Shown: positions 1 to 14,678, numbered from the stretch's first letter. The stretch: 64,000 nt of DNA from Apostichopus japonicus (GCF_037975245.1 NC_092567.1:2207714-2271713); one strand, 5' to 3'. A program made the numbers and translations. Notes: generated by a model from the letters alone, not told the origin.

Positions 1-3000
1 TTAACACTTTGGCAAAAGTTACTTGTAATCATGTAACATGACTAAGTGGACTGTTACTATAATGTTCGGCAATACTCAATCGCATGTATACGCATACTTT
101 TACTGAATGTTGTGTAATATTTACAAAATGCCATGTAATTTTTACAACCCTTGATACATATTGTTTTCTGTGTGTATAAGAATTTAAAGATGAAATCAAT
201 CCATTACTTCCTAAAAAAAAAAGAATAATATGGCATAAAACAATTTGTGTATTTATTTGGATATAGAAAAACATAATACTACAAAAACAAAATGTATAAT
301 ATTCTTATTAACATCTGCGTATCGTTCATGATGTATATGATTGATACTATATCATCGTTAGTAGTTTAGACTGATAGATTGTGACGATTAAATAGTTAAC
401 GGTTGTCATATTTCAGACGATGATAATTTTTGTCAACAGGCTTTAGTTATATCGCATCCGAAAGGACAGCCGTGGCCGGTCTAGGGGCCTAGGCTAACTA
501 TATCCAGGGTCCATGGAATTACAATACAGCAGCTGGGCAGACGACACTATATAAATAATTATATTCCTATGTATTTGATTCTACTATCGCTTCCTAAGAA
601 TTACCTGTGAAACTGCACTCCACTGCCACATTTTTCACGATTTTGGCACCGAAGTACCGCACACGATATCACCATTGCGAGTGATATATGTCAACTTTAT
701 CACTTTAGTTATGTCAAAGACATAGTGTTTGTATTACCCACCGGTACTTCTTGCAGTACAAGCAAAGCACCACCAGTTGGATGGGTGGCCTCAGTATAAG
801 TCGCATGACGTCATGTGGTTGTAACAACACATCTAGAGATCAAAGGTTGTTGCAGGAGTATCAAGTTATTCATTTCTGCGACTTTTATTCCCTTTTTGCT
901 AATATTTTTTTTTACAACTTTTATTTTCTGTTTCAGCGTATTCTAGTTTTGTTTTGTCGACATTTCATCCTCTCTTTTAGTATGTCTAGCCTGAAGTTTA
1001 GTTATGCTACATTGCTACTCCAACTACGATAGGCTGGTCGCTGTCCTAATCATATTATTAAGCTATATTTGAGCTATAACGCAGGCTACCCCGAATTAGA
1101 AATATCTCTCGTAAGAAATATTGACCAAACTATGACATCATTAAAGATGATTGATCAATGAATTACAATTTATTTTACGATGTTCAAAAGTAATTTGCAG
1201 AATGAAACTTGGTGAGTTAAAGAAAACAGGTTGTTACGTGTGTCTACAAAACTAAGATCGAAGACACACTGCAGAACTAACACCACACCAACTGCAAATC
1301 TAAGACCCTTCTGCAAAACCATAGGGTCAATACTGAGCGGCCTTGGATACCACACACACACCCCGCCCCCCCCCCCCACACACACACTTTCCTTGATTTT
1401 TTTATTTTTGTATATTTTATTTTCGAGGATAAACGATTGGATGTTAAGTAGGCACTTTGAGGCCTCTATGTGTTACCCTATGGGTACCACCCCTATATGC
1501 AAATCGTTGACAAGACGGGGTCGTGACAAAATACACCCCATGACACTTTTTGGAAACTAGGGGGTTGTGGTCCAGTCCCCTTAATGGCCACTTCACTCAG
1601 CTCATCCGTCCCCCTCCCCCGTAGGTATATTTGGCATGTGAAACAAAGATTGATAACACAAAGCTCAGAACTAACCTACACATAAATTGGTCATGTGACT
1701 TCCTCTCAGCATAAGTAGGCTATTGCTACCATACTTCTATAATATACCAGTTTCTTTCCGAAGTGTACATTTTAAAGCAGCTTTTTGCGTCCTTTCATAT
1801 GGTTTTCTCAACCTCACTGACTCCACGGTTCCATATAACGACATGCATAACTAACTATTCAAACCTTACTTCAAAAGGTGGCATAAAAGTCGAAACATTT
1901 ACAACTTTCAACGTTGTTTTTCTCGAAGATATTTTCCGTTAGGAGCGCAATAAACACCATGGTAATATAACAATAACAATAACACCATGGTATCTTCAAA
2001 TACATTGTCTATGGCAGTGCATGGTACCAACGCAACTTTTTGAATCTACTTTTAGCAACGGCTCATAGCTTAACATGTTAGCTACTCACTGATTGGTTAA
2101 ATTCAAACTAGTGGGTGTGAGCGAACTGTGGGAATTTGTCGGAAGACATTCTTCTCATTATCCGTAGAAGTCCTTAATTACTCTCCAATTAACGCTGTTG
2201 GCTAATATCTCTGCTTGCTGTTATGTGATATAATATATGTAAAAACTCGATAGACATGTGAAACATGTGGAAAGCGCCGACCAAACGCAAAATGCTGCTT
2301 TAAAGAAGGATATCCCAAGATAAAGAATGTTAAGTTGCAACTTATAATGTCAAGTATTTTGTGAAATCGAGAACCCCCCTTTTCTGTCCTGACATACTAG
2401 ATCAGCCACTGGTTACAAGGCTACATATATCATTATACACTTCAAATGGGGTGAGTTCCGCAACTCCATACATTGTAAAATTGTTTTGTTTATTAATCAC
2501 CGTACTGTAATTGAACAAATTTATTTTCATATTTTAAAATTTCCTTTCATTGATACCAAAGTTTTGTTTGCCCTCCAGAGGTGCACCTTTCGTTTTATTA
2601 ATCTAATTTTCCAGTGTTAATATATATCGTGATATTCTTAACAACATCCAGGCATTTTAAACACAAATTCGGGGACCTTCCTGCAGCCCTTCTATATCAC
2701 CCCTCTTAGGTCATGTTCTCAGTAATTTGGTCCCTACAAATTTAGATTAATAAATGTGTTAATAAAAACAAAATACCCTTTTTTTTGGAAAGAATCTTCC
2801 TTTAGTTCAATCTCTACTAACCATGCATGCTTAAGCATAGAATGCAATTTGCAAAATGCACCGAAATCAAAACCAAAGTGCAAACATCTCACCCTAAATT
2901 GACGTTGGGTGGATGTAGGATTTTGCCCTTGAATTGGTTCTGAATTGCTCAAAGCCATCTGAGTTAATATTGACAAATGTCTAAAACTAGTGTTATATTG

Positions 3001-3001
3001 A
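1..3001. other. Non-coding, no gene recognised
   Basis: AT-rich sequence with short chance reading frames only. A CA-rich/poly-C low-complexity tract lies at about 1353-1388. One perfect TGACGTCA palindrome is at 806-813. I see no splice-bounded exon, RNA gene or transposon with matching ends. Confidence 0.5.
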
Positions 3002-3009
3002 TAAATGTA

Positions 3010-3308
3010 CAGGCGCGTAGCCAAGGGGGGGGGGCGACCCCCCCCCCCCCTCTTGAGCATATTTTTTTTACGTTTTTATGATATCGCTAGTAATTTCAAA
3101 TAGAAAATGCTTAGATGCAACTTGCAAGGCCTGGGAAGTGACATTTCCAGCGATCTGGGAGGCACATTCGAACAAAAATTTTCTTGTACGCTTCGCGCAA
3201 ACTCATTATGGCGCTCCGCTTAGATAGTATCTAACGCCGAATCTACGACTCTGATAATTATCCTTACAGGTTCGCCCCTATCTTGGCAAATTCCTAGCTA
3301 CGCGGCTG
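3010..3308. mobile_element. Probable short hAT-like non-autonomous element
   Basis: The left end reads CAGGCGCGTAGCCAAGG. The reverse complement of the right end reads CAGCCGCGTAGCTAGG, so the ends are imperfect inverted repeats starting with CAG. The flanking 8-mers, taaatgta (3002-3009) and catatgta (3309-3316), match at 6 of 8 positions, as expected for a decayed 8-bp hAT target duplication. The interior has long G and C runs and no coding capacity. The flanks are imperfect, so the call is tentative. Confidence 0.4.
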
Positions 3309-3316
3309 CATATGTA

Positions 3317-5400
3317 TATTTTCATCGTGGGTGTTATTTAAAAAACAAGTATACTATCGGTTTACTATTGACTCTAGCAACCGTTTAACATTATTTAGTA
3401 CTTTTACATTACAATACATTTGAAATGTCATATTTAAGGTGCATCAAACACATTATTTTGAATTCCCCCAAAATAAAAATACGATTTGTACTTTTGATTG
3501 TTTGTCAAAGATGTAAACTTTTGTAATGTTGATGTATTGGTAATCTTTGTTTTATTAATATATACTACCAACTACTATTAATTGAATTAGTTGACTGTCT
3601 ATGGAATCAATGTCAGTGGCGTAATTACGAGGGACACGCACGCCTCTCTCCAATCGGAAAGTCTGCTTTTAACCAAGCCCCGCCATCGTTACGGAAAGTG
3701 CAATATTTCATATTTGGCATGCACGTCTAGTCGGTCGTATATATTAATCTCATGTACACGTTAACTGGTGAAGACGTGGTTTGTTTGGATTCCCTTTATG
3801 ATGGTAATCATTGTATAACTTAAGAAAGAAGAGAATTTATATAAGTCTCTGATTGATGTTATCCGCGAGTTTAAATAAAATATCAACATTGTTATTACAA
3901 TTGTTAGTACAAATCTAAAATGTTCCATGATTTTTACGACATTACAACCAGCATTTATTCTTTCTGTTATATGATCTTATAAACAGCTGAGTATGACTAG
4001 AGAAGCAACATTTTGGTGAAACTTTCACTCAATTCCGACGGATGTACCGAACATTTGCAATGTTATTGCTGCACATGCACTTACAATAAATTGCTTTGTT
4101 TTTCCTTGACCTTGACTAAGGACATGTGCCTAGTTTACCTAACGGGGTTGCAAGTGCATATAAAGTCAATGCCTGTGGTGAATTTAAAATAGTGAATGAC
4201 ACTCATTTCGGAGCAGAAAATTAAATGCAAATATGTAAGAAATACAAAACATCATCAGCAAGTGTGCAACAATGGCATAACACCTGTTTGCCTGTTTCAC
4301 ACCTGTTTCAAGTTGATTTAAACTATGAAATGTGACAATTTCAACTTTCAAATCTCTCTTTTTCCATCTTTTTCTTTTTTCTTTGAGAGGGGGGCAAGGG
4401 CTTTTCCAGAAGCAACTATCACCGCAATACATATAAAAGGCAAATTAATCTTTCCTTATCGACGTAGCATCTCGCCTAGACTTCTCACTTACTTTGCCGT
4501 CCCATATTTTTCCTCACACATTCGAACCAACTCTCGATATCTCTTAGTACGCATGTAGAGATTGACAAGTGCAGCTCGTGAAATGACGGGACATGAATAT
4601 TCATATGTCATGCAAGTAACACAGTTTGCTGGCAATTACGATAAATATATGAACGTACGCAAACTAATGTTCATGATTTTTGACGGAACGTCTCAACATA
4701 ATGTGTATCACCGTTGTCTTTAGAAGCGGGATTGAGTTGATGGTTGATATTCAGGTACGTGTGCAATAGCTGGAAATAGTTGAAATAGAATATCACCTTC
4801 CAAGCTTTTTACTAGACATATTTACGTAAAGTTGAGTCAATTCATTTGAACCTCGTCTATATATGTTTGAGATCAGTTGAACGTATTAAAGGTGCCAATT
4901 ATACCTATTCGCGTCCTACGTCACATGTACAGGTCTTATTATCCTTCAACTGTAACAAGGAATCTTCCTATAGAGTCAACGCCGAACAATACAAACCAGC
5001 ATTGTTTTTAATTAAAGTGCAACAAAGTGAACTGAATCAAGTGACATTACTCAGGCGTTACTGCCTATTTTTACTCCCAAAGTGTGTTTCCTTATTGAAT
5101 GGTTGCTCTTCAATAAGATATGTTGATACATTTTCATAGGTTATAATATCATGTACTATATTACCATTTAGTAAAGTAGTCTATTCTATGCGGTCCGGGT
5201 AAATTCACCTGACCGGCGATATTTTTATTCAATAAATATGTATTCAAAGTGATTTATTGTTTTTTTAAAACGATTGCCCCGTTTATAAAACATCAATTTC
5301 CAACCCGTTTGATCACCAGAGGCTCGAATTTTGGCGAAATTTCGAAACTTGTTATGACAACATGAGGAAATCATACGAATTACATTTAAAATATTGCTTT
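3317..5400. other. Non-coding, dispersed repeat fragments
   Basis: No gene is recognised. A CAGTGGCGTAATTACG motif at about 3616 resembles a transposon end and is echoed at about 35088, but I found no partner end. About 4184-4345 shares diverged blocks with about 16380-16485 (for example cacacctgttt and gtgacaatttca), suggesting two copies of an old dispersed repeat. Confidence 0.4.
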
Positions 5401-5414
5401 AGGTCACAAGTTCT

Positions 5415-5531
5415 TATTTAAAAATTCCAAAGGGGAGGGGGACACCCCTCCCCTTAGACCCCTCCCCCAGGCCGGCCATCAGTCTTCAGCCCCCCCCCCC
5501 CCCCACTCAAAAGTACCTTCCTACGCCACTG
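5415..5531. mobile_element. hAT-like element right-end fragment
   Basis: The segment contains the G/C-rich motif aaaggggagggggacacccc, which also occurs inside the bounded hAT-like elements at 14679-15608 and (partly) 30740-31561. It ends with CTACGCCACTG, a typical hAT-style terminus. I found no matching left end or target duplication, so I call it a truncated or decayed fragment. Confidence 0.4.
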
Positions 5532-7039
5532 ATTTGTAAGCATCATTAGTTTTGTTTAACCCTGATTGTTGTTAACAATTTTATTTGGGGGTGCAAGTCC
5601 CCTGATCTTCCCTTGCCCCCTGCAGGTGTTCATAAATAAGAGCAATATGTCAATAATCATCAAAATAAAATCGCCCAAGATATGTTACAACGAACACCTC
5701 TAGTATCGAAGGCGTGAAATCAAGTATAACTTTATACCCGTGTAACTTAATCGGTAGTACACATAGGAGCTCAAGATAATGAACTTCAGCAAATCATATG
5801 TTGTTAATTTGGTTCCCTATGCTGTCTACAAGAAACGATTATCGATAGCTATATGCATGGTAAATTAGTGTGTAGTATGTGTACACTACTTACACAATGT
5901 TGGAGCAGATAAAAACTCATTCATGGTCAGCAGAGTTGTTGTGTAGTTACTTGTATTTAACTTATGCATAGTAAATTATTATTGTAACGGGAACATTTGT
6001 AAACAAGCAATCCATTAATGACAGCAAGAAAAGGTCATTCACATGAAAGCATTGATATTCATCCCGTGATTTAAACTACTATTCTGACTTCTCGGGTAAA
6101 GCTCTTGGCGTGATAAATTCTACCAAGAAATATAACATTACTTTAGTAATCCGACTTTTGATGAAACTTTTATTGCTTCCTGATGAAAAACTTGCCAAAA
6201 TCCACCCCCCCGCCCCCCCCCCCCCAAAAAAAAAAAACATCCGAAGCGAGATTTCACTTCCTCTCAAGGAGCAATGTATTGCCAAGGAATACCTCCTGCT
6301 TAAGCATGGATGGTATATCACCCTGTCAGTGTAATACATATAGGATATTATTTTAATACAAGTAACCGCATGAGAGTAATCCTTTTGGATTATAGTTTCT
6401 TTATAAGTATCATATTATCTTATTATTCAAACTATTTTCGAATGCGATTCGAGACTGGTCTATTGTATAGAGAGGAGAATTGCTTCAGGATCGAAATGTT
6501 AGACAAACACTGGTTTGTTGCCGTGGCAATCATGAACTCATAATTAAAAGAAATGAAGACATGGTGTAACGTTGCCATGAGAATATGCAAATATGTTTAT
6601 GGGCAAAGAAATGTTCCAAATTGCAAAAGAATACTGTACAGTATTATAGTCTACTTGCAATTAGTTACAGCAGTAGTACTGTATATTTTCTCACACACAC
6701 CGAGTCTCAATACACACTGTACGTACTTCTTAAATCATCCAGCTAAATACTTCGCGTAGCATGAATGACTTAGTGATTAATTTTAAGCTTAATTCTGAGC
6801 TAGAGTCAATGTCAGCAACCTTATCGAGGTGCTTCAACGAAGAACCGAAGCGTAAAACGTCCAATGCTGACACTAACAGAAGAAACCTTGTCGTTAATCC
6901 TAACAATAACGTTAGCACTACTACTCCTAGCGTCAATCAGGAAAAAGATCAAGGGAGGCATAAGGAGAATTAAATACAGATCAGCAAAAATTAGCGAAGA
7001 AATGCCGTTTTCTAACATTTTTGAGGGTCATTTATGAAT
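5532..7039. other. Non-coding; one possible small hydrophilic ORF
   Basis: No gene with supporting context. A poly-C/poly-A junction lies at about 6205-6237. A 70-codon plus-strand frame at 6761-6973 starts with ATG and is rich in Asn, Ser, Thr and charged residues. It matches nothing I recognise, has no visible splice or promoter context, and overlaps open frames on the other strand, so I do not call it a gene. Confidence 0.4.
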
Positions 7040-7170
7040 GGGGATAAAAACGAGAGGAACCGGTCTTATATTTGATTTGAGACCTCTGATGACGTCCGCT
7101 CAGCCTCCTCGATGACGTCATCATTGGTCTCAAATCAAATTTAAGACCGGTTCCCCTCGTATTTATCCCC
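7040..7170. mobile_element. Palindromic MITE-like hairpin element
   Basis: Two 45-bp arms (7040-7084 and 7126-7170) are inverted copies with only three mismatches, separated by a 41-bp loop. Both ends are GGGG/CCCC. The loop carries TGACGTC and a perfect TGACGTCA. The transcript of either strand would fold into a long hairpin. No convincing target-site duplication is visible (flanks are gaat and taaa). A foldback MITE is the simplest reading; a small-RNA hairpin precursor is possible but unsupported here. Confidence 0.6.
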
Positions 7171-10100
7171 TAAATATATATCACTTAAAATATATTTTAA
7201 TCATCCAAAGTGTTGAATTGTTGAATTACTTTTTATTAGCTGATGCTATTTGATATTTGCTCATACGCAAACCCTCTATCAAGATCATGTAACTGAACCG
7301 GCTTGGTCGTAATATGACCTTAAAGCTAAAAACTAGTTTGTACTGAGCGACACACACTTCTCAAATATAACGTCTGTAGTAAATATTTAACAATGATATT
7401 CACTACAAACAATAGACAAGGGGGCAATCCGTGGAGTTGCATATCACATTACCAGCACACTGAAATATACTGAAACTTCCATGCAATTAACCAATGTTGA
7501 CAAACGTGTTGCATAAGCTTGTTAACGCCTTTATAATGTACTTACGTACCATAACAGTATGTATGTATGGTGCGCCAGAACCTGTCATACTTCTTTGGTT
7601 ATTGTACAAGTCTGTGCCGAGTTAGAACGCGCGGTGCATGTCAAGCATGTTTTTGCTTTGGTGAAGTACTAAAATCTCACGTAATAACTTGCACAGTAGA
7701 GAATATTGCTTCCTAAATATGAGCTATCATTTCGCATATGCAACAATAATATGTTTTATTTCAAATGGTATGGTAATTTGTTTTAACCGACTAAACAATT
7801 CAATTAATTATGTTCTCCAAGTTTCAAAGTACACCAAATACATATTAGCAATTGGATCACCACGGAACTAAATTTTCAGTTTGAATATGTAAATTGGAGT
7901 TGAACTATAATCAAAATATAAGTAATACAACTAACATTAAAAAAATGGACAAATATGCACTATAAATTCATGCATGCACAACCCATACATGTATAAGCTT
8001 TTCGTCTACTATATACAGTAACCACCTATTACAGTAGCCATGTCTAAAGATTGAAACCAAACATGGTTGGAAGGCATTATTTTTAGTTGCTGAAAGTAGT
8101 TATTAGAATAACAAACAATGGAACGCTCATGAAACTGAGAATTAAATATCATGTTCCAATACATTTCGAGAACAAATGAAGGAAAGGCAGTAGAGGTATG
8201 TTTAAGTTAGGCTACAGTGGTGCTTTCATCTCCGTGAACGGAAAATTAACATCACACACACACGCGCGCAAGCACCCGCAAATGCAGGAACCCCATCGGA
8301 ACCTTTTCTGAAAAACGTTAATTTGTTCTTGCCTGCGTGCATAGGCGTACGAGGCGGGGGGCAGGGGGCAGATTGCCCCCGGGCAGCCTAAGAGGAGAGG
8401 AGAAATAAATATTTATATAAATATATATATATAAATTTGCAGTAGGTTGCCGAATCTTTTTCAAATTTTTGCCCGACAGTTCCGTGGAGAGCGTTTTTGT
8501 GTTATTTGTTTTGTGACATTAATATTAATATAGGCCTAATGATTTTCTATATTAAGCATCATGATGCCCGAATATTTTCGTGTAGCACCACCGTAAGCGC
8601 AGCTCATCTAGGCCCGAATTTTCAGAAAGAAATATGTCGTTAGCCCCCCCCCCCCCCCTCCGCCTCCTTGACTTATGTGTGTAGTGTTCGGTTTCGGAAA
8701 TATCTGGTATTTTTTCATTTCGACAAAGCAAAATACCCACTCAATATATATTCCAGTTTTATCCTGAAAAAAAGTTGGATTATCGGTCGATGCAAGTCTT
8801 GTTTTGAACCAGTACTTCAGGTTATTCAAGTAAACATGAAAGCTTATCGGCAATAACATTGGATATTGGGTTACAAATCAGATCGATAATCCGCTTAATT
8901 ATCGGAGTTTATCATTATTAATCCAAGTTTTTCGACCGAATAATTAAGATTTATAGGCCGATTAACCTGGATAATCGTTTGTATTCATATACTCTAAATA
9001 AACATCACGAGCAATATCTCTATCGCCGTGCAGGCTTTAAATTCTGTACACAAACACAAGTTTGTCTTTTTACTCCTATGGCATGACTATATCATTCAAA
9101 CTGATTTATTAGCTATAAGTACATTTAGCCTGTAAATGTATAGTTGTATTCACAATCTAAGCGAAACCAAATCGGTTATAAAAACGACCACAATCTTCCC
9201 CTAATAAATGAACAAAGTTTTTACAGTAGTTTGCTGTACATTATTATGGTTCCACCTTCGTTTCTCTTGATGTTTGTATCTATATCATTATGTTCTTTGA
9301 ATATTCATTCTTGTGAACATCAACAACTAACTTACGTCAGGGCGGCACTTCCAATCTCAAATAAACATGGATGATCAAAATATTCATACAACCTCAATCA
9401 AACTATCCTGACCGTACTCCACAGTCTTCATCTTACGATACCTTTGTTATAATCAGAAGATAGTTGTGTCATACGTATGATGCAAACTTTTTTATTTTAG
9501 AGGGCGCTCGTACGCTTTATTCAAAGATAAATGAGAACTTTGTGGCGATCAATGCTGATATTGTTAAGGTCAGTGCAGAGAAACGGTTTCACATTGAATG
9601 CAATATATATTAAGTGCATTTTTTAGATTGAATGTTAGTCTGTAATGTTGGACTATTTCGTTTTAGGCTAAATATATTATTATTATTTGTATATTTAAAA
9701 CAAATATTTCGGTTGATTTTGATAAATCTGTTATTTGCTTCAGGAATACCGTAGTCAAGTTGTTCGTTAAAATTGTAAGGAATAATTCAAACAAACAGTA
9801 AATTAAAGTTTGGATGTTTCTAGTTCATATTTAGTTCTTCAAAGGATTTAATCTGAAGAAAAATATCTGCTAGGTTGCAATCTTTATGTACTTAATTACT
9901 CTCATTAACCGACATTAAAACAAGATACCTTAATTTGATTATATGCAATTTAATTTTGAATACTCTGAAGATTTTGGTAACATTCTTGATAAGTCGAAAT
10001 TGGCTGCTTTAATGTTAACAAACAGAGGAAAATGCCTTTTCATCGCTGATGTGTAAAGTAACGTTTGCTTCAGAGTAAGTTCAGAACAATTAAGATACCA

Positions 10101-13100
10101 TTAAACGGTGTAACAGTGTATGCAGAGCGAAGGCATTGCATTTGTGTGTTAGATAACACAAATGTATTTTATCGTGTAGTATTAGTCCAAAACGTTTATT
10201 TCTTATCGGCAGTTGTACGGCCACATTCACATGATTAGATATATTGATAATATTATCATAGGAGTTAACATGACATGGCTTTGTCGGAAAGAAATGAAGT
10301 TTCAAATTTACACACAAAAATGTTGTACTTTAAGTGTCACATGATCAGGTTCTACCATCGTTCCGGTCACATTAGTATTCCACGCTCATCCCGGTCCTGC
10401 TTCACTCTGGAAATGGATCGACTGTCGTTTACCGTAATATATTCATCTTGGAAAACAATGACTTCCGGCAAAATACAAGTCAAATTTGCTTCATTTATAC
10501 TTGACTTTGGCAAGGCAATGTTCTTGGTAAGATATTGAACCACATGTGACCTCAGCACAATGTACCTTGTCCACGCCAAACTCACTCCCCCCCCCCACCT
10601 CCAGTCCAGTCTTTTCATGATATCCCGTGAGTGGTGATGCATATCTTACGCCCCAACAATTGATCATGGCGTCATATATGCTAGTGTGTTCAGATTTCCA
10701 GCCACCAGCACCGACTAACATTTCGTACTTTGGTGTGTGTTCTATTTGATTTGTTTATTAATTTAATGATTATAAACACGTAAAACAAGGAACAATCATT
10801 AACCCATCATTGAACTTTGTATCAATTTGATACTATTGTTGGCTTAGGATGAATTTCCACAATCTGTCAGCTGGCGGTATACCATAGACGGCGGTGCTAA
10901 CGAGACGATATATCTCTTTTATTGCAAGACCACAAAATGACACCATGAAGGATGAAAGAAGCCATTTATATTACTGCCAGACATCAATATTGGTCAATGT
11001 TTACGACTTTTAGAAACTGAGTCAACGAGAGTGAAAACAAGAAAGGATTGGAATCTATGTTGAAACAAGTCTATGAAGCAAAACTTCAACTCCACGACAT
11101 ACAATTATAAAATAAAATAGAATCGGATATCGGCAACGATGTATAATAAACATTCTCAGCAAATTTACACTTTCGTTTTCATTTTAGGTAACAGTTTAAG
11201 GAAAACCATGTAGACGGGCGTGACAAAGTGTTACCTAACAAAGGCCCCCAAAAATGTTAACATATATTGATAAGTATTATGACGTTGTCAATGCATAGAA
11301 ACAGACATACGTGGTACCCAGTGCAGTTGAGGACGAACGGGGAAGGGAAAGGACATTGTACGGGAGAAATGATTTCAGTTAGAATGTATAGTGGCCAAGG
11401 GTATCGGTATAATTGATATACCAGTTTATTAAACTCATCTTTAATTTACCAAATGAAATTCAATGAGGAAGTTCATCTCGATTTAAGGTTAATACAATGG
11501 AGGGCATCCACCAGTAACACCCCTTCTCCACCCCTCCCGGCCCATGCGTGCAGAGACGTCAATGATCAACACAGTGGATGTTGACAAGGAGAGATCCTCG
11601 TATGGAGACGAGGAGTGAAATTCGTTTCTTTAAGAAAAGAAACAAGGACAATTTAAAACCGTTAAAATTCCTGCCTGGAGTTGATTCAGATATTGCCCAA
11701 AATACGCTATAAAATCATATAATGGTCGCCAGATGCCACATTGAGCAATGTACTTTACGATCATTTTATTATTTTATTACACCCTTGAATATTTGAATGA
11801 AATGAAATCAGTTGGAAGTTTAAAATCTTTCAAAAAGCATTTCTTTCTAGAACATGTTGGATGAACTTTTTGAGAAAGTTAAAATTTAAGGCACACATAG
11901 CGACATCAACACTTTTGTTAGGGAACTTCTTTATCTCAACCGCAACTATACCAGCCTCGCCTGTTTTTCCGGGCAGTTACTGTGTAGCCATAACCGTCAT
12001 GTGTGACTTTGACGCAGGACAGGAAAAGAGTAAAAGGTTGAAATTACAAGTTAGTACATATACTATATGTTACACAGAGATAAAACTGTTGACAATATTT
12101 CTCTGATTAGTTTTCTTTTATTGCTTCCATTGGCATTTAAACATCAATACATATCAATAATTTCATCATTCGATCATACGATACGAACTTATGATATAGT
12201 AACAGATTAACGGGATGAATAGGTTGTAACTGTATCACAAAGAGAGACCAGAATCGCCTCAAAGGGAACAAGTATGTTCGTTGCAAAAAATGGTATATTT
12301 GTACATATTTGTAAGCGTACAGAAACACGGAAGATACCAAGAACAATACAAAGGAAATGAATAATGATTTCCTTGGAAATATCTAATATCATAAACAGAT
12401 AATGCAACGCAGTGATTTCTTCCATATTATATTTATCTGTTTGTCTGTGTTTGTATAGTAATGTAAATATATTCAGTTTTGCGGGACGAGGCTTTGGTAA
12501 TATTGGTAAGTTTAAGGCTTCATAATATCCAATTGCGTAAAAGCAAATACGACAAAAACTGAATTACAACGAAAATACCAAAATATTCATTAATCATTAA
12601 CCAGCATCATCAATAAGAAGAAGCAAAATAACGATACAAGAAGAATGAAAGATATATATGGAGAGCCGATCATTGCATTTAAGATTCATGTTAAATATAC
12701 AGAACATTATCTTCGTTGCTATTATGTTAAAATCTTAACTATACGTCAAAGTCACGTGTTTCTGTTGTCTTCAAAGAAACATCATTAAAGATCATAATAC
12801 TGGAACCAAGAACTGGATTAAAATACAAAACATGTCATTGTTATTAATTAATGTCTAAGACAATGTTTCAGTATGGTTTTGAATAACAGAATCAATGGTA
12901 TAACGGTAGACAGCCAGTCGTTGTTATTATGATAACATTTAACAATATTCTTCTAATATTCACTGGATTACGCGTGAGTAATATCAAAGATTAATTCATA
13001 ATATAGAAATAGGAGGAATGAAAGAAAGCAACTAAATCTTAAAATAAAGTAAAATTATTAAATGGATGAAGTAGAATGCAATCTAAAAATTAATGACTAA

Positions 13101-13545
13101 ATATAACAATAGTTAGATCAAGTATTAGATATAGTCTTAGAATTGTTCTAAATCGAAGAAAAATATCGGAATTCAAAAAAAATAAAGAAGATCTGAAATT
13201 AAATGAAACCAGAAGAACCATTTAAAAGACGCATTAAGACAACAATAAAAGAATAAAATTAAAAGTATATACTATTAAGAGGCGATCTTTGTATTTAAGG
13301 GCTACTTGATATATACATAATATTATCAGCTTTACTACGCCAAAATTATGTAATGCTAAAACAATAACTGTTTAACCTTCTGCTTATATACCTTATAAAA
13401 CAAGGCTGTATATGAATCAATTAATGAAGGCAAATTGTAATATTTCAAAACTTATTCAAATCTACGAGTCTTGTATAGAAACGGTATCTCCAAGTTCAAG
13501 TGTATTTTTTCTCAAATGCGTAAAGTGACCAAAAGTGGCTTGCTC
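7171..13545. other. Non-coding, no gene recognised
   Basis: AT-rich sequence (notably 12.4-13.5 kb) with microsatellite and poly-C tracts (about 8262-8272 and 8645-8658). Open frames are short and lack splice context. A G-rich segment at about 8346-8385 (ggcggggggcagggggcag) resembles interiors of the window's hAT-like elements, but its ends are not identifiable. Confidence 0.45.
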
Positions 13546-14460
13546 GTCGATAGCTTACCTATCATGTAATATTAATATGATCGATAGCTTACATATCACA
13601 TAATATTAAAATGATCGATAGCTTACCTATCATGTAATATTGAAATGATCGATAGCTAACCTATCATGTAATATTAAAATGATCGATAGCTTACCTATCA
13701 TGTAATATTAAAATGATCGATAGCTTACCTATCATGTAATATTAAAATGATCGATATCTTACTTATCGTGTAATACTAAAATGATCGACAGCTTACCTAT
13801 CGTGTACTAATGAAACGATCGATAGCTTACGTATGTAACCTGTCACATAATATTAAAATGATCGATAGCTTACCTATCACATAATACTAAAATGATCGAT
13901 AGCTTACCTATCGTGTACTATTAAAATGATCGATAGCTTACCTCTCACGTACTATTAAAATGATCGATAGCTTACCTATCACATAATATCGATAGCTTAC
14001 CTATCACATAATATTAAAATGATCGATAGCTTACCTATCAAGTTATATTAAAATGATCGATAGCTTACCTATCACATCATATTAAAATGATCGATAGCTT
14101 ACCTCTCACATCATATTAAAATGATCGATAGCTTACCAATCACATAATATTAAAGTTATCGATAGCTTACTTATCACATAATATCGATAGCTTACCTATC
14201 AAATAATATTAAAATGATCGATAGCTTACCAATCATGTAATATTTAAATGATCGATAGCTTATCTATCACATAATATTAACATGATCGATAGCTTACCTA
14301 TCACATAATAGTAAAATGATCGATAGCTTACCTATCACATAATATTAAAATGATCGATAGCTTACCCTTTCACATAATATTAAAATGATTGATTGCTTAC
14401 CTATCACATAATTATAAAATGATCGATAGTTTACCTAACAAATACTATTAAAATGATCGT
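13546..14460. repeat. 34-bp minisatellite, roughly 27 units
   Basis: A head-to-tail array of a 34-bp unit that reads approximately gatcgatagcttaccta followed by tcacataatattaaaat. Each unit contains ATCGAT and a short inverted pair, GATAG and CTATC, separated by 5 nt, so single-stranded units could form small hairpins. Units differ by a few substitutions. Two shortened units, which lack the aaaatg spacer, occur near 13985 and 14185. The array boundaries are sharp. There is no intervening spacer sequence, so this is not a CRISPR-like array. Confidence 0.9.
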
Positions 14461-14678
14461 TGGATTTGATTCTCCTTTAGTCTTACAAACAAGTAGAATC
14501 TTTAAAAGATGCAGTAAAATAAAAACCTGAATGAAATAATGAAATCGAAAAATGAAACACAGAGAGCATACCATTATATTTAATGTTTACTTAATGTACA
14601 GAACATTATCAGCGTTATGATCATATTCAATATTGTTAAATTGTGTAAGCTCACATGATCGTATGGTCTTAACAGACA

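Noticed and set aside
11861-12106. 81-codon plus-strand frame with a hydrophobic stretch
   Set aside because: A signal-peptide-like segment is possible by composition, but there is no splice, family or context support.
13546-14460. CRISPR-like array
   Set aside because: Units are contiguous 34-bp repeats without unique spacers, in eukaryotic-looking DNA.
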